A stretch of DNA of 6,407 nt, taken from CAZFER01 sp964517495. Lineage in GTDB: Bacteria > Hinthialibacterota > Hinthialibacteria > Hinthialibacterales > Hinthialibacteraceae. This document shows, piece by piece, positions 5,980 through 6,407 of this stretch. How positions within the stretch are numbered: position 1 is the first letter of the stretch; every line of letters starts with the position of its first letter. The position numbers were made by a program, and so were the translations under genes. The stretch is taken from contig CAZFER010000144.1 of NCBI GenBank assembly GCA_964517495.1, forward strand, positions 1-6,407, in the 5' to 3' direction. Under the pieces are notes generated by a model. That model did no database searches. It had not been told where the DNA came from and saw nothing but the letters and a program-made list of their open reading frames with translations.

Positions 5980-6407
5980 ATGAACCGAAACCAAGAAACC
6001 GCGCGGAAAATTCTCCAGGAAATCCTGGAAGGCGTCCGGGAACTGACCGAAGAGGCGATTCGCTCTCTCATCAGGGAAGACCCGGAAGCGGTCGTCTTTC
6101 TCATTCTCGAACAGGCACTCCGACTCAAGAAGATCCTGGCGGCGAATGAAAACAAAAAAATCGGCGCACCGTCCGGGATGATCCCTCCCTACGAGAAACC
6201 ATCCAAAGAAAAAGGATAAAAAGCGCGGACGCAAACACGGACATCCGGGAAGCGGGCGTAAGAAAAATCCGGAAATCACGGAGCGCGTACAGCATCCTCC
6301 CCTGGAAACCTGTCCTGATTGCGGAGGGCCCGTCACTCCTTGCCAGAGCGATTCCGCCAACAAATTAAAGAGCAACTCGCCTTCATGCCTGTCAAACGGG
6401 GTGAATC
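5980..6407 (+). pseudogene. IS66-like transposase, N-terminal part, frame-disrupted and cut by the window edge
   Basis: The first frame (5980-6219, 79 residues) has a charged helical start, then LILEQALRLKKIL, and ends SGMIPPYEKPSKEKG before TAA 6217. The adjoining frame (+1 relative, from about 6203) continues the expected family order: a basic linker KKRGRKHGHPGSGRKK and a zinc-ribbon start, LETCPDCGGPVTPC, with Cys codons at 6311, 6320 and 6341. Leucine-zipper-like start, PPYEKP linker, GRKxGHxGSGR and CPDCGG are the layout of IS66-family TnpC proteins before the DDE domain. The shift lies in an A-rich run (about 6206-6222), so a 1-bp indel is the simplest cause; programmed slippage is possible. 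After 6337 the original frame gives protein-like LPERFRQQIKEQLAFMPV, so a second break or a new gene start may occur there. No good ribosome binding site or terminal inverted repeat was found in 5901-5979. Confidence 0.6.

Noticed and set aside
5736..6375. Minus-strand open frames under the end of the WD40-LRR gene and the IS66-like fragment
   Set aside because: Arg/Ser/Phe-rich translations without family features; they mirror the coding strand of the plus-strand genes.

Overview
The window looks like an accessory, rearranged stretch of a bacterial chromosome. No gene fixes the phylum. The intact genes on both flanks are AT-rich. Two blocks (about 1830-3020 and 5980-6407) are visibly richer in G and C, so the window reads as a mosaic. 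The LRR repeats, with a regular Cys in the 'LxC..N.L..L.L' pattern and fused to exported WD40 repeats, are typical of environmental bacteria such as Bacteroidota/FCB relatives and several candidate phyla. That placement is inference only.

Layout from left to right: (1) On the minus strand at 1-229, a piece of a reverse transcriptase leaves the window. It carries the motif-4 block GLPIGNLTSQ, whose IGxxxSQ signature is that of diversity-generating-retroelement (DGR) reverse transcriptases. (2) At 340-1518 (minus) lies an intact, probably exported serine hydrolase of the beta-lactamase/penicillin-binding fold, with SxxK, YxN and HTG motifs. (3) At 1519-1895 there is no intact gene. This gap holds a 24-bp-period direct repeat that resembles the end of an IS21-family element, and a perfect 13-bp hairpin. 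(4) A GC-rich minus-strand repair cassette occupies about 1896-3020. It has an intact RecB/Cas4-type PD-(D/E)XK nuclease with an Fe-S cysteine set (2109-2927), followed after 3 nt by only the first ~70 residues of a UvrD-like helicase (1896-2105). A short open frame overlapping the nuclease start may be the tail of a lost upstream gene. (5) At 3117-5900 (plus) is a 927-residue exported protein with 14 WD40 blades (two seven-bladed propellers) followed by an LRR domain. It has a good sigma70-type promoter at 3008-3036, and three close palindromes in its leader. (6) At 5980-6407 (plus) lies the N-terminal part of an IS66-like transposase, broken by at least one frame change.

The genes do not form one pathway. 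The nuclease and helicase were clearly a translationally linked pair. The promoter of the WD40-LRR gene sits on the right-hand edge of the repair cassette and fires away from it. The most notable points are the DGR-type RT fragment at the left edge, the helicase cut right after motif Ia next to an IS21-like end and a hairpin, the exact 14-blade plus LRR architecture, and the palindromes in its leader. I did not find a complete new system. The best lead is whatever lies to the left of position 1, where the RT continues.
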